Both the position numbers and the translations under genes were made by a program. A stretch of 64,000 nt of DNA from Pseudomonas izuensis (GTDB taxonomy: Bacteria > Pseudomonadota > Gammaproteobacteria > Pseudomonadales > Pseudomonadaceae), in NCBI RefSeq assembly GCF_009861505.1, contig NZ_WTFT01000004.1, positions 340,503 through 404,502 of the forward strand. Direction: 5' to 3'. Within the stretch, counting starts at the first letter, position 1, and the number at the start of each line of letters is the position of its first letter. The notes below the pieces were generated by a model. That model saw only the letters and a program-made list of their open reading frames with translations. It had not been told where the DNA came from and did not search any database. Positions 18,437 through 29,483 of this stretch are shown piece after piece.

Positions 18437-19750
18437 TTAAACCGCATCCCGAGGCAGCATCAACCCCAACGGCAACCTTACCCGCGCTTCCAGCCCGCCG
18501 CCCTCACGGTTGCGCAACTCAACATTCCCGCCATGCATCGAAGCAATCCGCTTCACAATCGCCAGCCCCAACCCGGTGCCCTTGCCGCCACGGGCGCGGT
18601 CGCCACGGGTGAAGGGGTTGAATATCGCTTCCAGTTCCGATGCATCGATCCCGGCACCACGATCCATGACGCTCAGCACCACGTAGGGCGCGCTGGTATC
18701 ACCGGACACGTACGCAGCCACTTCGACCCCGCTGCCGGCGTGATGCAGCGCGTTGCCGATCAGGTTGTTCAACAGCCGCTTCATCGACACCCGGCGTAAC
18801 GGAAACGGCTGGATCGGTTCCAGGCGCAAGCGCACTTTCTCTTCGCCCTGGTTGTAGGGCGCAGCGACTTCGCGGACCAGGTCGCTCAGGTCCACCTCCT
18901 CCACCGACTCGTCACGGCCATCGCGGATAAACGCCAGGAACTGGTCGAGAATCGCGTCCATGTCTTCGATATCGCGGACCATGTCATCCGTCAGGTCGCT
19001 GCGATCGCCCATCAGCTCCAGGGACAACCGCAAGCGGGTCAGCGGCGTACGCAGGTCATGGGACACCCCGGCCAGCATCAGTTCACGCTCGCGACCGGCC
19101 TGTTCGACGTCTTCGGCCATCTGGTTGAAGGCGCGATACACCTCGGTCATTTCACTCGGGGTATCGCTGATCGGCAGGCGCACGCTACGACCCTGGCCGA
19201 GTTGTCGCGCAGCGTAGACCAGACGTTTCAAGGGTTGGTTGAGCTGGCTGACGAAGATCCACGCCGAGGCGGTAGACAGCAAGCCAATGGCCAGGAACCA
19301 GCCAAGTACATTCCAGATTTTCTGACCGCGCAGCGGATGCGGATACAGCGGCACTTTCAACCAACCGTCGCCCAGGCTTGGCGCCCGGACCCACAGCGCC
19401 GGTGGCGAGTGCATGCGTAATCGCACCTCGGTGTCGGCACCCAGTTCAGCCTGCATCTGCCGCTGATAGATTTCGCTGTATGGCCAGTGCTGTTCGCCTT
19501 CCGGCACGCCGGCCCCCACCACCCGGATCAGGGTCGCGGCTTCGGCAATCTTGTCGCGGTTGTTCTCGTCGGCTGCCCAATAAGCACGCAACGTCAGTGC
19601 GACGCCGTGACTGTATTGACGATCCACCAGCACGTCCTCGTTCATCAACAGATAAACCAGGGTCAGCGCCTTGGAAAACAGAACGACGATCAGCACCAGC
19701 CAAAGGGTGCGGGAGAAGAAACTCTGGGGGAACCAAACCGGGGTTTTCAT
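18437..19750 (-). CDS. envZ: Osmolarity sensor histidine kinase EnvZ
   Basis: 437 aa inner-membrane kinase. Two membrane segments (about residues 15-36 and 146-168) flank a periplasmic domain of some 110 residues. A HAMP linker follows, then the DHp helix with phospho-accepting His231 in GVSHDLRTPLTR and the ATP-binding domain with DRGAGI and GTGLGLAIVK. It phosphorylates OmpR in response to osmolarity or envelope signals. It lies 113 bp downstream of ompR in the same direction; that gap contains a degraded REP-like sequence and a GGGTAAC/GTTACCC inverted repeat. Confidence 0.94.
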   Translation of the reverse strand: MKTPVWFPQSFFSRTLWLVLIVVLFSKALTLVYLLMNEDVLVDRQYSHGVALTLRAYWAADENNRDKIAEAATLIRVVGAGVPEGEQHWPYSEIYQRQMQAELGADTEVRLRMHSPPALWVRAPSLGDGWLKVPLYPHPLRGQKIWNVLGWFLAIGLLSTASAWIFVSQLNQPLKRLVYAARQLGQGRSVRLPISDTPSEMTEVYRAFNQMAEDVEQAGRERELMLAGVSHDLRTPLTRLRLSLELMGDRSDLTDDMVRDIEDMDAILDQFLAFIRDGRDESVEEVDLSDLVREVAAPYNQGEEKVRLRLEPIQPFPLRRVSMKRLLNNLIGNALHHAGSGVEVAAYVSGDTSAPYVVLSVMDRGAGIDASELEAIFNPFTRGDRARGGKGTGLGLAIVKRIASMHGGNVELRNREGGGLEARVRLPLGLMLPRDAV

Positions 19751-19756
19751 GGGTAA

Positions 19757-19855
19757 CCGCTACACACTGCAGGAGCGAGGGATGCTCGCATATTGCAGGT
19801 CACGAGTCTGCGGGCAGGGTCAATTGACCGTTACCCGCGCGACCCGCTCCTGCAA
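19757..19855. repeat. Degenerate REP-like doublet between ompR and envZ
   Basis: GCAGGAGCGAGGGATGCTCGC on the left and CGCGACCCGCTCCTGC on the right are recognisable but decayed REP arms. It is inside the presumed ompR-envZ operon. Confidence 0.5.
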
Positions 19856-19863
19856 ATCACCGA

Positions 19864-20604
19864 TCACTTGGTGGCGGTGCCATCCGGAACGAACACATAA
19901 CCCACACCCCAGACAGTCTGGATATAGCGTGGCTTGGACGGATCGGGCTCGATCATGCGGCGCAGACGAGAAATCTGCACGTCGATGGAGCGCTCGAGGG
20001 CATCCCATTCGCGACCACGGGCCAGGTTCATCAGTTTGTCGCGAGTCAGCGGCTGACGGGCGTTCATCACCAGCGCCTTGAGTACCGCGAACTCACCGGT
20101 GGTGAGCATGTGCACTTCTTCACCGCGCTTGAGTTCGCGGGTGGCCAGGGACAGTTCGTAGTCACCGAACGTCACGCTTTCGTCTTCGCTACCCGGTGCG
20201 CCCGGCACCGGAGCCGACTGACGGCGCAGAACGGCTTTGACGCGCGCCATCAGCTCGTCCGGGTTGAACGGCTTGGCCAGGTAATCGTCGGCGCCCAGTT
20301 CAAGGCCCTTGATTCGGCTCAGCTCGTCGCCCTTGGCGGTCAGCATGATGATCGGGATCTGATTGTTCGCGCTGCGCAGACGGCGGCACGCGGTCAGGCC
20401 GTCTTCGCCGGGCAGCATCAGGTCGAGGACGACCAGGTTGAACACTTCACGCGCCAGCAGGCGGTCCATCTGCTCGGTATTCGGTACGGCGCGGGCGCGA
20501 TAGCCCTTGCTGACGAAAAAACGCTCCAACAGGCTGCTGAGCCCAGGATCGTCGTCAACAATAAGAATTTTTTCGCCTTCAGCAATGTTTGCAGTGCTGC
20601 TCAT
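19864..20604 (-). CDS. ompR: Response regulator OmpR
   Basis: 246 aa. Receiver domain with acidic pair in VDDDP (residues 17-19), phosphorylation site Asp61 (VVLDLMLPG) and Lys111 (LAKPF), followed by a winged-helix DNA-binding domain from about residue 145 (LTTGEFAVLKAL...RSIDVQISRLRRMIEPD). It acts with EnvZ in the cytoplasm on porin and envelope genes. An AAGGAG site lies upstream of the ATG. It is first in the ompR-envZ unit and divergent from tex. Confidence 0.96.
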   Translation of the reverse strand: MSSTANIAEGEKILIVDDDPGLSSLLERFFVSKGYRARAVPNTEQMDRLLAREVFNLVVLDLMLPGEDGLTACRRLRSANNQIPIIMLTAKGDELSRIKGLELGADDYLAKPFNPDELMARVKAVLRRQSAPVPGAPGSEDESVTFGDYELSLATRELKRGEEVHMLTTGEFAVLKALVMNARQPLTRDKLMNLARGREWDALERSIDVQISRLRRMIEPDPSKPRYIQTVWGVGYVFVPDGTATK

Positions 20605-20967
20605 TGGATGCTCCTTTGATCTCGGCGCGCATTATGGCGTAGCTGCCGATATACGCACCGTGTGCATTGTTAGCAGATTTTTCCTTCACCGCCAGAAAAC
20701 CGGGCATTTTGCCTACAGACTGCGATCCCCCCCCGAAGGGCGGAACGCTGGTTATAATGCGCGGCCTTTTGTGTCAGGCAACGTCTGATCGTTACGCCGG
20801 GTGAGCGCATTTTATTTTCATGGCGCCGGCAGTAATTGTTCGATTTCACGGGTCAACGGGATACCTTTTGATCCAGGTAGCGGCGCAGGCCAGGCCGCTC
20901 AACCAGACTCGCCGGGCCCTAATCCCTGCGCCTGCGAGCCTGCTTTCACAATTTGTCAGGTGGTTTT
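20605..20967. other. Intergenic region between divergent ompR and tex
   Basis: 363 bp with no gene I can support. A perfect -10 hexamer TATAAT is at 20753-20758 on the plus strand, preceded by a C/G-rich stretch and without a recognisable -35; it could drive tex with a leader of about 200 nt. Confidence 0.5.
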
Positions 20968-23292
20968 ATGGACAGCATCAACAGCCGCATCGCCGAGGAA
21001 CTCGGCGTACGCCCACAACAGGTCGAAGCGGCCGTCGCGCTACTCGATGAAGGCTCTACCGTTCCCTTCATCGCCCGTTACCGAAAAGAAGTGACCGGCA
21101 GCCTCGATGACACGCAATTGCGTCATCTGGAAGAGCGTCTGCGCTACCTGCGAGAACTCGACGAACGGCGCATCAGCATCCTCGCCAGCATCCAGGAGCA
21201 AGGCAAGCTGACCCCGCAACTCGAACGCGATATCAAGCTCGCCGACACCAAGACCCGCCTCGAAGACCTGTATCTGCCGTACAAGCAGAAGCGCCGCACC
21301 AAGGGCCAGATTGCCCTGGAAGCCGGCCTCGGCGAGCTGGCCGACGGCCTGTTCAACGACCCGGGCCTGACGCCAGACGCCGAAGCCGCACGCTTCGTCA
21401 ACGCCGAGAAAGGCGTAGCCGACGTGAAGGCCGCCCTCGAAGGCGCCAAATACATCCTGATGGAGCGCTTCGCCGAAGACGCCGGCCTCCTGGACAAGCT
21501 GCGCAACTTCCTCAAGCAGGAAGCCACCCTCAGTGCCCGCGTGATCGCCGGCAAGGAAGAGGAAGGCGCCAAGTTCCGCGACTATTTCGAACACGACGAA
21601 CCGCTCAAAAGCATGCCCTCGCACCGTGCCCTGGCAATTTTCCGTGGCCGTAATGAAGGCATTCTCAGCTCCGCGCTGAAAGTCGGTGATGAACTGCCGG
21701 GCACCATGCACCCATGCGAAGGCATGATCGGCCAGCAATTCGGCATTCAGAACCAGAACCGTCCAGCCGACAAATGGCTGGGCGAAGTGGTGCGCTGGAC
21801 CTGGAAGGTCAAGCTCTACACCCACCTGGAAACCGACCTGCTGGGCGAACTGCGCGACGGCGCGGAAACCGAAGCGATCAACGTATTCGCGCACAACCTG
21901 CACGACTTGCTGCTGTCGGCCCCGGCCGGCCCGCGTGCCACCCTGGGTCTCGACCCGGGCCTGCGCACCGGCTGCAAGGTCGCCGTGGTCGACTCCACCG
22001 GCAAGCTGCTGGATCACGCCACGGTTTACCCGCACGTGCCACACAACAAGTGGGACCAGACCCTCGCGATTCTCGCGGCGCTGTGCGCCAAGCACTCGGT
22101 GGACCTGATCGCCATCGGCAATGGCACCGCCAGCCGTGAAACCGACAAACTGGCCGCCGAGCTGATCAAGAAATACCCGGCCATGAAGATGACCAAAGTC
22201 ATGGTCTCCGAGGCCGGCGCATCGGTTTACTCGGCGTCGGAATTGGCTTCCAAGGAATTCCCGGACCTCGACGTGTCGATCCGCGGCGCGGTATCCATCG
22301 CTCGTCGCCTGCAGGATCCACTGGCGGAACTGGTGAAGATCGATCCGAAATCCATCGGCGTCGGCCAGTACCAGCACGATGTGTCGCAGCTGAAACTGGC
22401 CCGCGGCCTGGATGCCGTGGTCGAAGACTGCGTGAACGCCGTTGGCGTGGACGTGAACACCGCTTCCGTGGCGCTGCTGGCGCGAATCTCCGGCCTCAAC
22501 GCGACCCTCGCGCAGAACATCGTCAGCCATCGCGACGAGCACGGCGCATTCAAAACCCGTGCCGCGCTGAAGAAAGTCGCACGCCTGGGTGAAAAAACCT
22601 TCGAACAGGCCGCCGGATTCCTGCGTGTCATGAACGGCGAGAACCCGCTGGACTCGTCCGCGGTGCACCCGGAAGCCTATCCGCTGGTTCAGCGCATCGC
22701 CGCCGAGACCGACCGTGATATCCGCTCGCTGATCGGTGACGCCGCGTTCCTCAAGCGTCTCGACCCGAAGAAGTACACCGATGAAACATTCGGCCTGCCG
22801 ACTGTTACCGACATTCTGCAAGAGCTTGAAAAGCCCGGCCGCGACCCGCGTCCAGAGTTCAAGACCGCCGAGTTCCAGGAAGGTGTCGAAGATCTCAAGG
22901 ACCTTGAACTGGGCATGATCCTCGAAGGCGTGGTAACCAACGTGACCAACTTCGGCGCGTTCGTTGATATCGGCGTTCATCAGGACGGTTTGGTGCATAT
23001 CTCTGCACTTTCGGAGAAGTTCATCAAGGATCCTCGCGAAGCGGTGAAAGCCGGCGACGTGGTGAAAGTGAAGGTCATGGAAGTCGACATCCCGCGAAAA
23101 CGCGTGGGCCTGTCGATGCGCATGAGCGACACCCCGGGCGAGAAAATCGATGGTGCCCGTGGCGCGCGTCCGGGGTCGGCGCCACGCCAATCCCAGAACA
23201 CTGCACCGCGCAAGGAGAGTACGGCGGCGGCTCCGAGCAACAACGCCATGGCGTCGCTGTTCGCCAACGCCAAGCAGTTGAAGAAACGTTGA
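20968..23292 (+). CDS. tex: Transcription accessory protein Tex
   Basis: 774 aa. Tex is a conserved nucleic-acid-binding protein linked to transcription and toxin expression. Domain order visible: N-terminal helical Tex domain, YqgF/RNase H-like domain starting near residue 325 ([18 protein letters not shown]), helix-hairpin-helix region near 510 ([15 protein letters not shown]), and an S1 RNA-binding domain at about 649-720, with a low-complexity tail. The ATG at 20968 has AGGTGG at 20958-20963; a TTG five codons upstream is less likely. The stop overlaps the following thioesterase start by one base. Confidence 0.96.
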   Translation: MDSINSRIAEELGVRPQQVEAAVALLDEGSTVPFIARYRKEVTGSLDDTQLRHLEERLRYLRELDERRISILASIQEQGKLTPQLERDIKLADTKTRLEDLYLPYKQKRRTKGQIALEAGLGELADGLFNDPGLTPDAEAARFVNAEKGVADVKAALEGAKYILMERFAEDAGLLDKLRNFLKQEATLSARVIAGKEEEGAKFRDYFEHDEPLKSMPSHRALAIFRGRNEGILSSALKVGDELPGTMHPCEGMIGQQFGIQNQNRPADKWLGEVVRWTWKVKLYTHLETDLLGELRDGAETEAINVFAHNLHDLLLSAPAGPRATLGLDPGLRTGCKVAVVDSTGKLLDHATVYPHVPHNKWDQTLAILAALCAKHSVDLIAIGNGTASRETDKLAAELIKKYPAMKMTKVMVSEAGASVYSASELASKEFPDLDVSIRGAVSIARRLQDPLAELVKIDPKSIGVGQYQHDVSQLKLARGLDAVVEDCVNAVGVDVNTASVALLARISGLNATLAQNIVSHRDEHGAFKTRAALKKVARLGEKTFEQAAGFLRVMNGENPLDSSAVHPEAYPLVQRIAAETDRDIRSLIGDAAFLKRLDPKKYTDETFGLPTVTDILQELEKPGRDPRPEFKTAEFQEGVEDLKDLELGMILEGVVTNVTNFGAFVDIGVHQDGLVHISALSEKFIKDPREAVKAGDVVKVKVMEVDIPRKRVGLSMRMSDTPGEKIDGARGARPGSAPRQSQNTAPRKESTAAAPSNNAMASLFANAKQLKKR

Positions 23293-23675
23293 TGCAGATC
23301 CCTGCCGGGTATACCGAAAGCGCGTTCTTCAAGCTGCTGGGCTGCCGCTTGCACAGCCTCGAAACCGGGGTGGCGCAAGTCGCCCTGGTGCTGGAACCGG
23401 AACTGCGCAATCGCGCCGGCAAACTGCACGGCGGGGCGTTGTTCAGCCTTGTGGACATTGCCATGGGACTGGCCTGCTCCAGCACCCACGGCTTTGACCA
23501 GCAGAGCGCGACCATCGAGTGCAAGATCAACTACATCCGCGCCGTCGCCGACGGCGAGGTGATGTGCACGGCGCGGGTGATCCATCCGGGCCGCCGCACG
23601 CTGGTGGTCGAGGCCGATGTGGTGCAAGGCGACAAACTGGTCGCAAAAGCACAAGGCACGTTCGCTGTCCTGTAG
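23292..23675 (+). CDS. PaaI-family hotdog thioesterase
   Basis: 127 aa. The PaaI signature HGGALFSLVDIAMG (about residues 43-56) has the conserved HGG and acidic catalytic residue. Likely hydrolyses small or aromatic acyl-CoA thioesters. ATG overlaps the tex stop codon (TGATG), so translation is probably coupled to tex. A REP doublet follows after 43 bp. Confidence 0.88.
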   Translation: MQIPAGYTESAFFKLLGCRLHSLETGVAQVALVLEPELRNRAGKLHGGALFSLVDIAMGLACSSTHGFDQQSATIECKINYIRAVADGEVMCTARVIHPGRRTLVVEADVVQGDKLVAKAQGTFAVL

Positions 23676-23718
23676 CTAGTCGCCATCAATTTGAGGTAAT
23701 TTCGGCGCTATGCCTTCC

Positions 23719-23820
23719 CTGTAGGAGCGAGCCTGCTCGCGATGGGTGTCAACGATGACGCTGGAAGCCTGACACCCAGCGGTGTCCTTGGGTCCATCGC
23801 GAGCAGGCTCGCTCCTACAG
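23719..23820. repeat. REP doublet (REPIN), long class
   Basis: AGCGAGCCTGCTCGC arms, 102 bp, with an inner part including CAACGATGACGC that recurs in other doublets of the same length (35537, 39199, 46028). Confidence 0.92.
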
Positions 23821-23946
23821 GGGATCTGTGCAGTTTTTGATCAATCGGCGACAAAAACCAGGCGAAAACGCCAGTTTCAACTTCACCCTTGTAGACCGTC
23901 TTGCCCACCCCCATATTGGGGCGACTGACGCGTGAAGGAATCCAAC

Positions 23947-25530
23947 TTGAGCGAACTTCTCAACCGCCGCCTGGCCCTGCTCGGCGAGCGCGCTAACCTC
24001 TCTCTGCTCGAACAGTGCCTTCACGGCATCGAACGTGAATGCCTGCGCGTGACCGGCGAAGGTCGCCTGGCGCAAACGCCGCACCCGGAAGCATTGGGTT
24101 CCGCGCTGACCAACGAACAAATCACCACCGACTATTCCGAGTCGCTGCTGGAGTTCATCACCCCGGCCCTGCCCGATCCTGCCGATACGCTGGCGAGCCT
24201 GGACAGCATTCACCGTTTTGCCTACAGCAAGCTCGGCAACGAGTACCTGTGGAGTCCATCGATGCCGTGTCCGTTGCCGGCCGAGGAAGATATCCCGATC
24301 GCCTATTACGGCACGTCCAACATCGGTCAGCTCAAGTACGTGTACCGCAAGGGCCTGGCGCTGCGCTATGGCAAGACCATGCAGTGCATCGCCGGGATTC
24401 ACTACAATTTTTCCCTGCCGGAAAAACTCTGGCCGTTGCTTAAAGCGGCTGAAGGTTTTGTCGGCACCGACCGCGACTTCCAGTCGTCGTCCTACATCGC
24501 CCTGATCCGTAACTTCCGCCGCTACAGCTGGCTGCTGATGTACCTGTTCGGTGCGTCGCCAGCGCTGGACGCCGGGTTCCTGCGCGGTCGTTCGCATCAG
24601 TTGGAACAGCTGGACCCGGACACCCTGTACCTGCCATACGCCACCAGCCTGCGCATGAGCGACCTGGGTTACCAGAGCAACGCCCAGGCCGGCCTGACAC
24701 CTTGCTACAACGATCTGACCAGCTACACCGACAGCTTGCGCAAGGCAGTGGCGACACCCTACGCGCCGTATGTCGAAGTCGGTACGCACAAGGACGGTGA
24801 GTGGGTTCAGCTCAACACCAACATCCTGCAGATCGAAAACGAGTACTACTCCAATATCCGCCCGAAACGCGTGACCTATTCAGGCGAGCGGCCGATCCAG
24901 GCACTGATGGCTCGCGGCATCCAGTACGTAGAAGTCCGTTGCCTGGACATCAACCCGTTCCTGCCGATGGGTATCGACATCACCGAATCGCGTTTCCTCG
25001 ACGCCTTCCTGCTGTATTGCGCCCTGAACGACAGCCCGCTGCTGACCAACACTAGCTGCGGTAACGCCACCTCGAACTTCCTCAGCGTCGTCAAGGAAGG
25101 CCGCCGTCCGGGCCTGCAACTGCAACGCGACGGTCAGCCTGTGGACCTGAAAGAGTGGGCAGGCCAATTGCTGGAAAACATCGCGCCACTGGCCGCGCTG
25201 CTGGATCAGAGCCATGGCGGCGATGCCCACAGCAAGGCGCTGGATGCCCAGCTGGCCAAGGTCAAGGACCCGTCCCTGACGCCTTCGGCCCAGGTCCTCG
25301 CAGCAATGGCCGAGCACAAGGAGAGCTTTGCCCGGTTCTCGCTACGCCAGAGCCAGGCCCACGCGGAATTCTTCCGTAGCGAGCCGTTGTCCCGTGAAGA
25401 CCAGGCGAAGTTTGAAGAGCGCGCACGTTCGTCACTGGCTGAGCAAGTGGAGCTGGAGCAGAACGAGGTTGGCGATTTCGATGTATTTGTCGGGTCGTAT
25501 CAGGCGAGCATTCTGGCGATCAGTAATTAA
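23947..25530 (+). CDS. gshA: Glutamate-cysteine ligase
   Basis: 527 aa, the size of proteobacterial type GshA, which joins glutamate and cysteine as the first step of glutathione synthesis. The family pattern is present, including [10 protein letters not shown] near residue 22 and [13 protein letters not shown] near 60. I chose the TTG at 23947 ([12 protein letters not shown]) with GAAGGA at 23934-23939; the GTG at 23932 would include that ribosome site within the gene. It depends on the cysteine supply that the sulfur genes downstream provide, but it is a separate unit. Confidence 0.94.
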   Translation: MSELLNRRLALLGERANLSLLEQCLHGIERECLRVTGEGRLAQTPHPEALGSALTNEQITTDYSESLLEFITPALPDPADTLASLDSIHRFAYSKLGNEYLWSPSMPCPLPAEEDIPIAYYGTSNIGQLKYVYRKGLALRYGKTMQCIAGIHYNFSLPEKLWPLLKAAEGFVGTDRDFQSSSYIALIRNFRRYSWLLMYLFGASPALDAGFLRGRSHQLEQLDPDTLYLPYATSLRMSDLGYQSNAQAGLTPCYNDLTSYTDSLRKAVATPYAPYVEVGTHKDGEWVQLNTNILQIENEYYSNIRPKRVTYSGERPIQALMARGIQYVEVRCLDINPFLPMGIDITESRFLDAFLLYCALNDSPLLTNTSCGNATSNFLSVVKEGRRPGLQLQRDGQPVDLKEWAGQLLENIAPLAALLDQSHGGDAHSKALDAQLAKVKDPSLTPSAQVLAAMAEHKESFARFSLRQSQAHAEFFRSEPLSREDQAKFEERARSSLAEQVELEQNEVGDFDVFVGSYQASILAISN

Positions 25531-25552
25531 TCTCTGAGGTCCTGCGGACCTT

Positions 25553-25616
25553 ATCGCGAGCAGGCTCGCTCCCACAGGTTTTGTAGGATTCCTGTAGGAG
25601 CGAGCCTGCTCGCGAT
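25553..25616. repeat. REP doublet (REPIN), short
   Basis: AGCGAGCCTGCTCGC arms separated by only a few bases, between gshA and tauA. Confidence 0.9.
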
Positions 25617-25658
25617 GACCGCGCAGCGGTCGCTTTAGAATTTTCCGCTCATAAGCTC

Positions 25659-25672
25659 ATTCTAAAAAGTTA
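25659..25672 (+). promoter_or_regulatory. A/T-rich motif upstream of tauA shared with other sulfur genes
   Basis: ATTCTAAAAAGTTA, 74 bp before tauA. Twelve of 14 bases match ATTCCTAAAAGTTA upstream of sfnB (39334). It lies where a CysB activator site would be expected; that assignment is inference. Confidence 0.4.
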
Positions 25673-25745
25673 TTTATTTTCGAATTCTTAGATCATTTAG
25701 TCTCCTTTCACGCCGACTCTCGGTCGCCTGACAAGGAGCTTCCCC

Positions 25746-26723
25746 ATGAAACTGACTTTCCCCCTTCGCTTGCTGGCGGCCGCGTCTTTGGCTGCCGCGA
25801 GTTTGTTTGCCCAGGCGGCTGACGTCACTGTCGCCTACCAGACCACCGTTGATCCGGCGAAAGTCGCCCAGGCCGACGGCGCGTATGAAAAAGCCACCAA
25901 GGCCGACATCAGCTGGCGCAAATTCGATAACGGCGCCGACATCATCGCCGCCATCGCCTCCGGGGACGTGCAGATCGGTTACCTCGGTTCCAGCCCGCTG
26001 ACGGCGGCAATCACCCGCAAAGTCCCGGTGGAAACCTTCCTCATTGCTACCCAGATCGGTGCCGCCGAAGCCCTGGTGGCCCGTGACGGCTCCGGGATCA
26101 AGACCCCACAAGACCTGATCGGCAAGAAGATTGCCGTGCCGTTTGTTTCCACCGGCCACTACAGCCTGCTGGCCGCGCTGAAGCACTGGAACATCGATCC
26201 ATCGAAAGTCACCGTGCTCAACCTCGCCCCGCCGGCAATCATCGCCGCCTGGAAGCGCGGCGACATCGACGCCACATACGTATGGGACCCAGCACTGGGT
26301 GTCGCCAAGGAAAACGGCAAAGTACTGATCACTTCCGGCGAACTGGCCAAGTTCGGGGCGCCGACCTTCGATGCCTGGATCGTGCGTAAAGACTTCGCCG
26401 AGAAGCATCCGGAAATCGTCACTGCTTTCGCCAAGGTGACCCTGGATGCCTACGCCGATTACCGCAAAGACCCGAAAGCCTGGCTCGCCAATCAGGCCAA
26501 TGTCGACAAACTTGTAAAACTGTCTGGTGCCAAGGCCAGCGATATTCCGCTGTTGCTGCAAGGCAACGTCTACCCACTGGCGGCCGATCAGGTCGTCACC
26601 CTGGGCGCACCGACCACCAAGGCCATTACCGACACCGCCGTGTTCCTCAAGGAGCAAGGCAAGGTCGAGGCCGTGCTGCCGGACTACGCGCCGTACGTCA
26701 GCGCCAAGTTCATCACCAACTGA
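25746..26723 (+). CDS. tauA: Taurine ABC transporter, periplasmic binding protein TauA
   Basis: 325 aa. A signal peptide covers residues 1-24 (cleavage after FAQA). The mature part matches the SsuA/TauA type, with [19 protein letters not shown] near residue 80. It captures taurine in the periplasm for import during sulfur starvation. First gene of tauABC, 16 bp before tauB. AAGGAG precedes the ATG. The A/T-rich region upstream probably holds the CysB-type control site. Confidence 0.95.
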   Translation: MKLTFPLRLLAAASLAAASLFAQAADVTVAYQTTVDPAKVAQADGAYEKATKADISWRKFDNGADIIAAIASGDVQIGYLGSSPLTAAITRKVPVETFLIATQIGAAEALVARDGSGIKTPQDLIGKKIAVPFVSTGHYSLLAALKHWNIDPSKVTVLNLAPPAIIAAWKRGDIDATYVWDPALGVAKENGKVLITSGELAKFGAPTFDAWIVRKDFAEKHPEIVTAFAKVTLDAYADYRKDPKAWLANQANVDKLVKLSGAKASDIPLLLQGNVYPLAADQVVTLGAPTTKAITDTAVFLKEQGKVEAVLPDYAPYVSAKFITN

Positions 26724-26739
26724 TCGGGAGTTGACCGCG

Positions 26740-27534
26740 ATGGCTTTGCTACAGCTGGAGCGCATCAGCGCACAGTACCCCGGCAGCCCTACACCTGTGC
26801 TGGCGGATATTTCCCTGACCCTGGGGCCCCAGCAGTTGCTGGTCGCCCTCGGCCCGTCCGGCAGTGGCAAGACATCGCTGTTGAACCTGATCGCCGGTTT
26901 CGTCGAACCCAGCGCCGGGCGCATCACCCTCGATGGCGTGCCGGTCAAAGGCCCCAGCGCCGAGCGCGGCGTGGTGTTCCAGGACGACGCCCTGCTGCCC
27001 TGGCAGGATGTGCTGGCCAATGTGGGATTCGGTCTGGAACTGGCCGGTATTGCCCGGGACAAACGTGAAATCCGCGCTCGGGAAATGCTCTCGCTGGTGG
27101 ATCTGTCCGGCTTCGAAAACCGCCGCATCTGGCAGCTCTCCGGCGGCCAGAAACAGCGCGTCGGCCTGGCCCGTGCCCTTGCCGCCGACCCGCGCGTTTT
27201 GCTGATGGACGAACCCTTCGGCGCCCTGGACGCCTTCACCCGCGAACAAATGCAGGAGCTGCTGCTGCAAGTCTGGCGGCGTACCGCCAAGCCGGTTTTC
27301 CTGATCACCCATGACATTGAAGAAGCGGTGTTTCTCGCCACCGACCTGATTCTGTTGGCACCGAATCCCGGGCAAATCGTCGAGCGCCTGAGCCTGGATT
27401 TCGGTCAGCGTTACGCCGCCGGTGAATCGGCCCGCGCGATCAAGTCCGACCCGCGCTTTATCGAAACCCGCGAACACGTGCTCGCCAGAGTGTTCTCCCA
27501 ACGCAGCGCCGCCCAGCGCCAGGAGTACGCATGA
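26740..27534 (+). CDS. tauB: Taurine ABC transporter ATPase TauB
   Basis: 264 aa. Walker [10 protein letters not shown] near residue 38, ABC signature LSGGQKQR near 135 and Walker B LLMDEP near 158 are intact. Energises uptake of taurine at the inner membrane. The ATG at 26740 is chosen since family proteins begin here ([13 protein letters not shown]); GGGAG is 9 bases upstream. Its stop overlaps the tauC start (ATGA). Confidence 0.95.
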   Translation: MALLQLERISAQYPGSPTPVLADISLTLGPQQLLVALGPSGSGKTSLLNLIAGFVEPSAGRITLDGVPVKGPSAERGVVFQDDALLPWQDVLANVGFGLELAGIARDKREIRAREMLSLVDLSGFENRRIWQLSGGQKQRVGLARALAADPRVLLMDEPFGALDAFTREQMQELLLQVWRRTAKPVFLITHDIEEAVFLATDLILLAPNPGQIVERLSLDFGQRYAAGESARAIKSDPRFIETREHVLARVFSQRSAAQRQEYA

Positions 27535-28364
27535 GCAGCTACGAAATCCCCGCCGCCGCGGTAAAACCCGGCGCTACCGTCATTGCGGTTCGCCGCAGCT
27601 TGAGCACCCGCTGGATCAGTGTGCTGACGCTGTTGGCGCTCATCGTCATCTGGTGGGCCGTCACCGCCACCGGCCTGATCGAACCGCTATTCCTGCCACC
27701 ACCGTCTGCCGTGCTGCAAAAGGGCTGGCTGCTGGTGACCACGGGCTACATGGATTCCACCTTATGGCAGCACCTGGGTGCGAGCCTCAGCCGCATCGGC
27801 CTCGGTCTCGGTTTTGCGGTACTGACTGCCGTTCCGGTCGGGATTGCCATCGGCCATAACCGCATCGCTCGCGGCGTTCTCGATCCACTGATTGAGTTCT
27901 ACCGCCCGATCCCGCCGTTGGCCTATCTGCCACTGATCGTGATCTGGTGCGGCATCGGCGAGCTGTCGAAGGTCCTGCTGATCTACCTGGCGATTTTCGC
28001 TCCGATCGCCATCGCTACCGCTACCGGCGTGCGCACGGTCGATCCGGCCAAATTGCGCGCCGCGCAGTCGTTGGGCGCAACGCGGTCGCAGTTGATTCGC
28101 CATGTGATTTTGCCGAGTGCGTTGCCGGACATTTTGACCGGCGTGCGCATTGGCCTGGGCGTGGGTTGGTCAACCCTGGTCGCCGCCGAGTTGATCGCCG
28201 CCACAAGCGGTTTGGGCTTCATGGTGCAATCGGCCGCGCAGTTCCTGGTCACCGATGTGGTGGTGCTGGGGATTTTGGTGATCGCGCTGATCGCCTTCGC
28301 CATGGAAATGGGCCTGCGCACCCTGCAACGCAAACTGGTGCCGTGGCACGGCCAGGCGCATTGA
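27531..28364 (+). CDS. tauC: Taurine ABC transporter permease TauC
   Basis: 277 aa with about six membrane helices. The permease EAA-type loop is visible in the region [28 protein letters not shown]. Overlaps tauB by 4 bp. Followed by a REP doublet that separates it from tauD. Confidence 0.95.
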   Translation: MSSYEIPAAAVKPGATVIAVRRSLSTRWISVLTLLALIVIWWAVTATGLIEPLFLPPPSAVLQKGWLLVTTGYMDSTLWQHLGASLSRIGLGLGFAVLTAVPVGIAIGHNRIARGVLDPLIEFYRPIPPLAYLPLIVIWCGIGELSKVLLIYLAIFAPIAIATATGVRTVDPAKLRAAQSLGATRSQLIRHVILPSALPDILTGVRIGLGVGWSTLVAAELIAATSGLGFMVQSAAQFLVTDVVVLGILVIALIAFAMEMGLRTLQRKLVPWHGQAH

Positions 28365-28383
28365 ATATTGAACCCTGAATCCT

Positions 28384-28473
28384 TGTAGGAGCGAGCCTGC
28401 TCGCGATAGCAGAGTGTCAGACGACACTGCGCCGACTGATAGACCGCCATCGCGAGCAGGCTCGCTCCTACAG
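28384..28473. repeat. REP doublet (REPIN) inside the tau cluster
   Basis: AGCGAGCCTGCTCGC arms between tauC and tauD. A hairpin of this size between co-transcribed genes may reduce or stabilise transcripts and lower tauD relative to tauABC. Confidence 0.9.
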
Positions 28474-28494
28474 TTTGCAATGAAGAGAACTTTC

Positions 28495-29337
28495 ATGAGT
28501 ATCTTGACCATCGTCCCCTTAAGCCCCGCCCTCGGCGCGCAAATCAGCGGCGTCGACATCAGCCAGCCGCTGAACCTGGAACACCGCGATGCCATCGAGC
28601 AGGCACTGCTCAAGCATCAGGTGCTGTTCTTCCGCGACCAGCCGATCACCCCGCAGCAACAGGCACGCTTTGCCGCCAACTTCGGCGACCTGCACATTCA
28701 CCCGATCTACCCGAATGTGCCGGAACAGCCGCAAGTGCTGATCCTCGACACCGCCGTGACCGACGTTCGCGACAACGCGATCTGGCACACCGACGTGACC
28801 TTCCTGCCAACCCCGGCCATGGGCGCGGTGCTCAGTGCCAAGCTGCTGCCGGAGTTTGGCGGCGACACGCTGTGGGCCAGTGGTATCGCAGCCTACGAAG
28901 CCTTGTCGGCGCCGATGAAAAACCTGCTCGAAGGGCTGACCGCCACCCACGATTTCACCCGTTCGTTTCCGCTGGAGCGCTACGGCAACACGCCTGAGGC
29001 GCTGGCGCAGTGGGAAGAAGCACGACGCAAGAATCCGCCGTTGTCTCATCCGGTGATCCGCACGCATCCGGTGAGCGGACGTCGCTCGCTGTTCGTCAAC
29101 GAAGGCTTCACCTCGAAGATCAACGAACTGTCGGAAACCGAGAGCGAGGCGCTTCTGAAGTTCCTGTTCGCCCATGCCACGCGGCCGGAATTCACCATTC
29201 GCTGGCGCTGGCAGAAAGACGACATCGCCTTCTGGGACAACCGCGTGACCCAGCATTACGCGGTAGATGATTACCGGCCCGCACGGCGGGTGATGCATAG
29301 GGCTACGGTGTTGGGGGGTGTGCCGTTTTTCCGCTGA
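28495..29337 (+). CDS. tauD: Taurine dioxygenase TauD
   Basis: 280 aa Fe(II)/2-oxoglutarate dioxygenase that converts taurine to sulfite and aminoacetaldehyde. Iron ligands His98, Asp100 (WHTD) and His254 (TQHYAVDDY) are present, as is the 2-oxoglutarate arginine Arg265. The start at 28495 ([14 protein letters not shown]) matches the family; the frame is open further upstream through the REP doublet, which is not coding. Likely transcribed with tauABC despite the REP doublet between. Confidence 0.95.
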   Translation: MSILTIVPLSPALGAQISGVDISQPLNLEHRDAIEQALLKHQVLFFRDQPITPQQQARFAANFGDLHIHPIYPNVPEQPQVLILDTAVTDVRDNAIWHTDVTFLPTPAMGAVLSAKLLPEFGGDTLWASGIAAYEALSAPMKNLLEGLTATHDFTRSFPLERYGNTPEALAQWEEARRKNPPLSHPVIRTHPVSGRRSLFVNEGFTSKINELSETESEALLKFLFAHATRPEFTIRWRWQKDDIAFWDNRVTQHYAVDDYRPARRVMHRATVLGGVPFFR

Positions 29338-29368
29338 TCAATCCATTTGTGCTGAATTTGATTGCCCC

Positions 29369-29444
29369 ATCGCGAGCAGGCTCGCTCCTACAGTTGATCT
29401 GTGGCACAACGAAGATCCACTGTAGGAGCGAGCCTGCTCGCGAT
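29369..29444. repeat. REP doublet (REPIN)
   Basis: AGCGAGCCTGCTCGC arms between convergent tauD and the aldo/keto reductase. Confidence 0.9.
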
Positions 29445-29483
29445 GAGGTCAGAATAGGCGCCGCAAAGTCCGGCGCCCAACAC

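Noticed and set aside
21040..23190. Very long minus-strand open frame opposite tex
   Set aside because: It is the shadow of tex in high-GC DNA; composition and lack of any recognisable motif show that the coding strand is plus.
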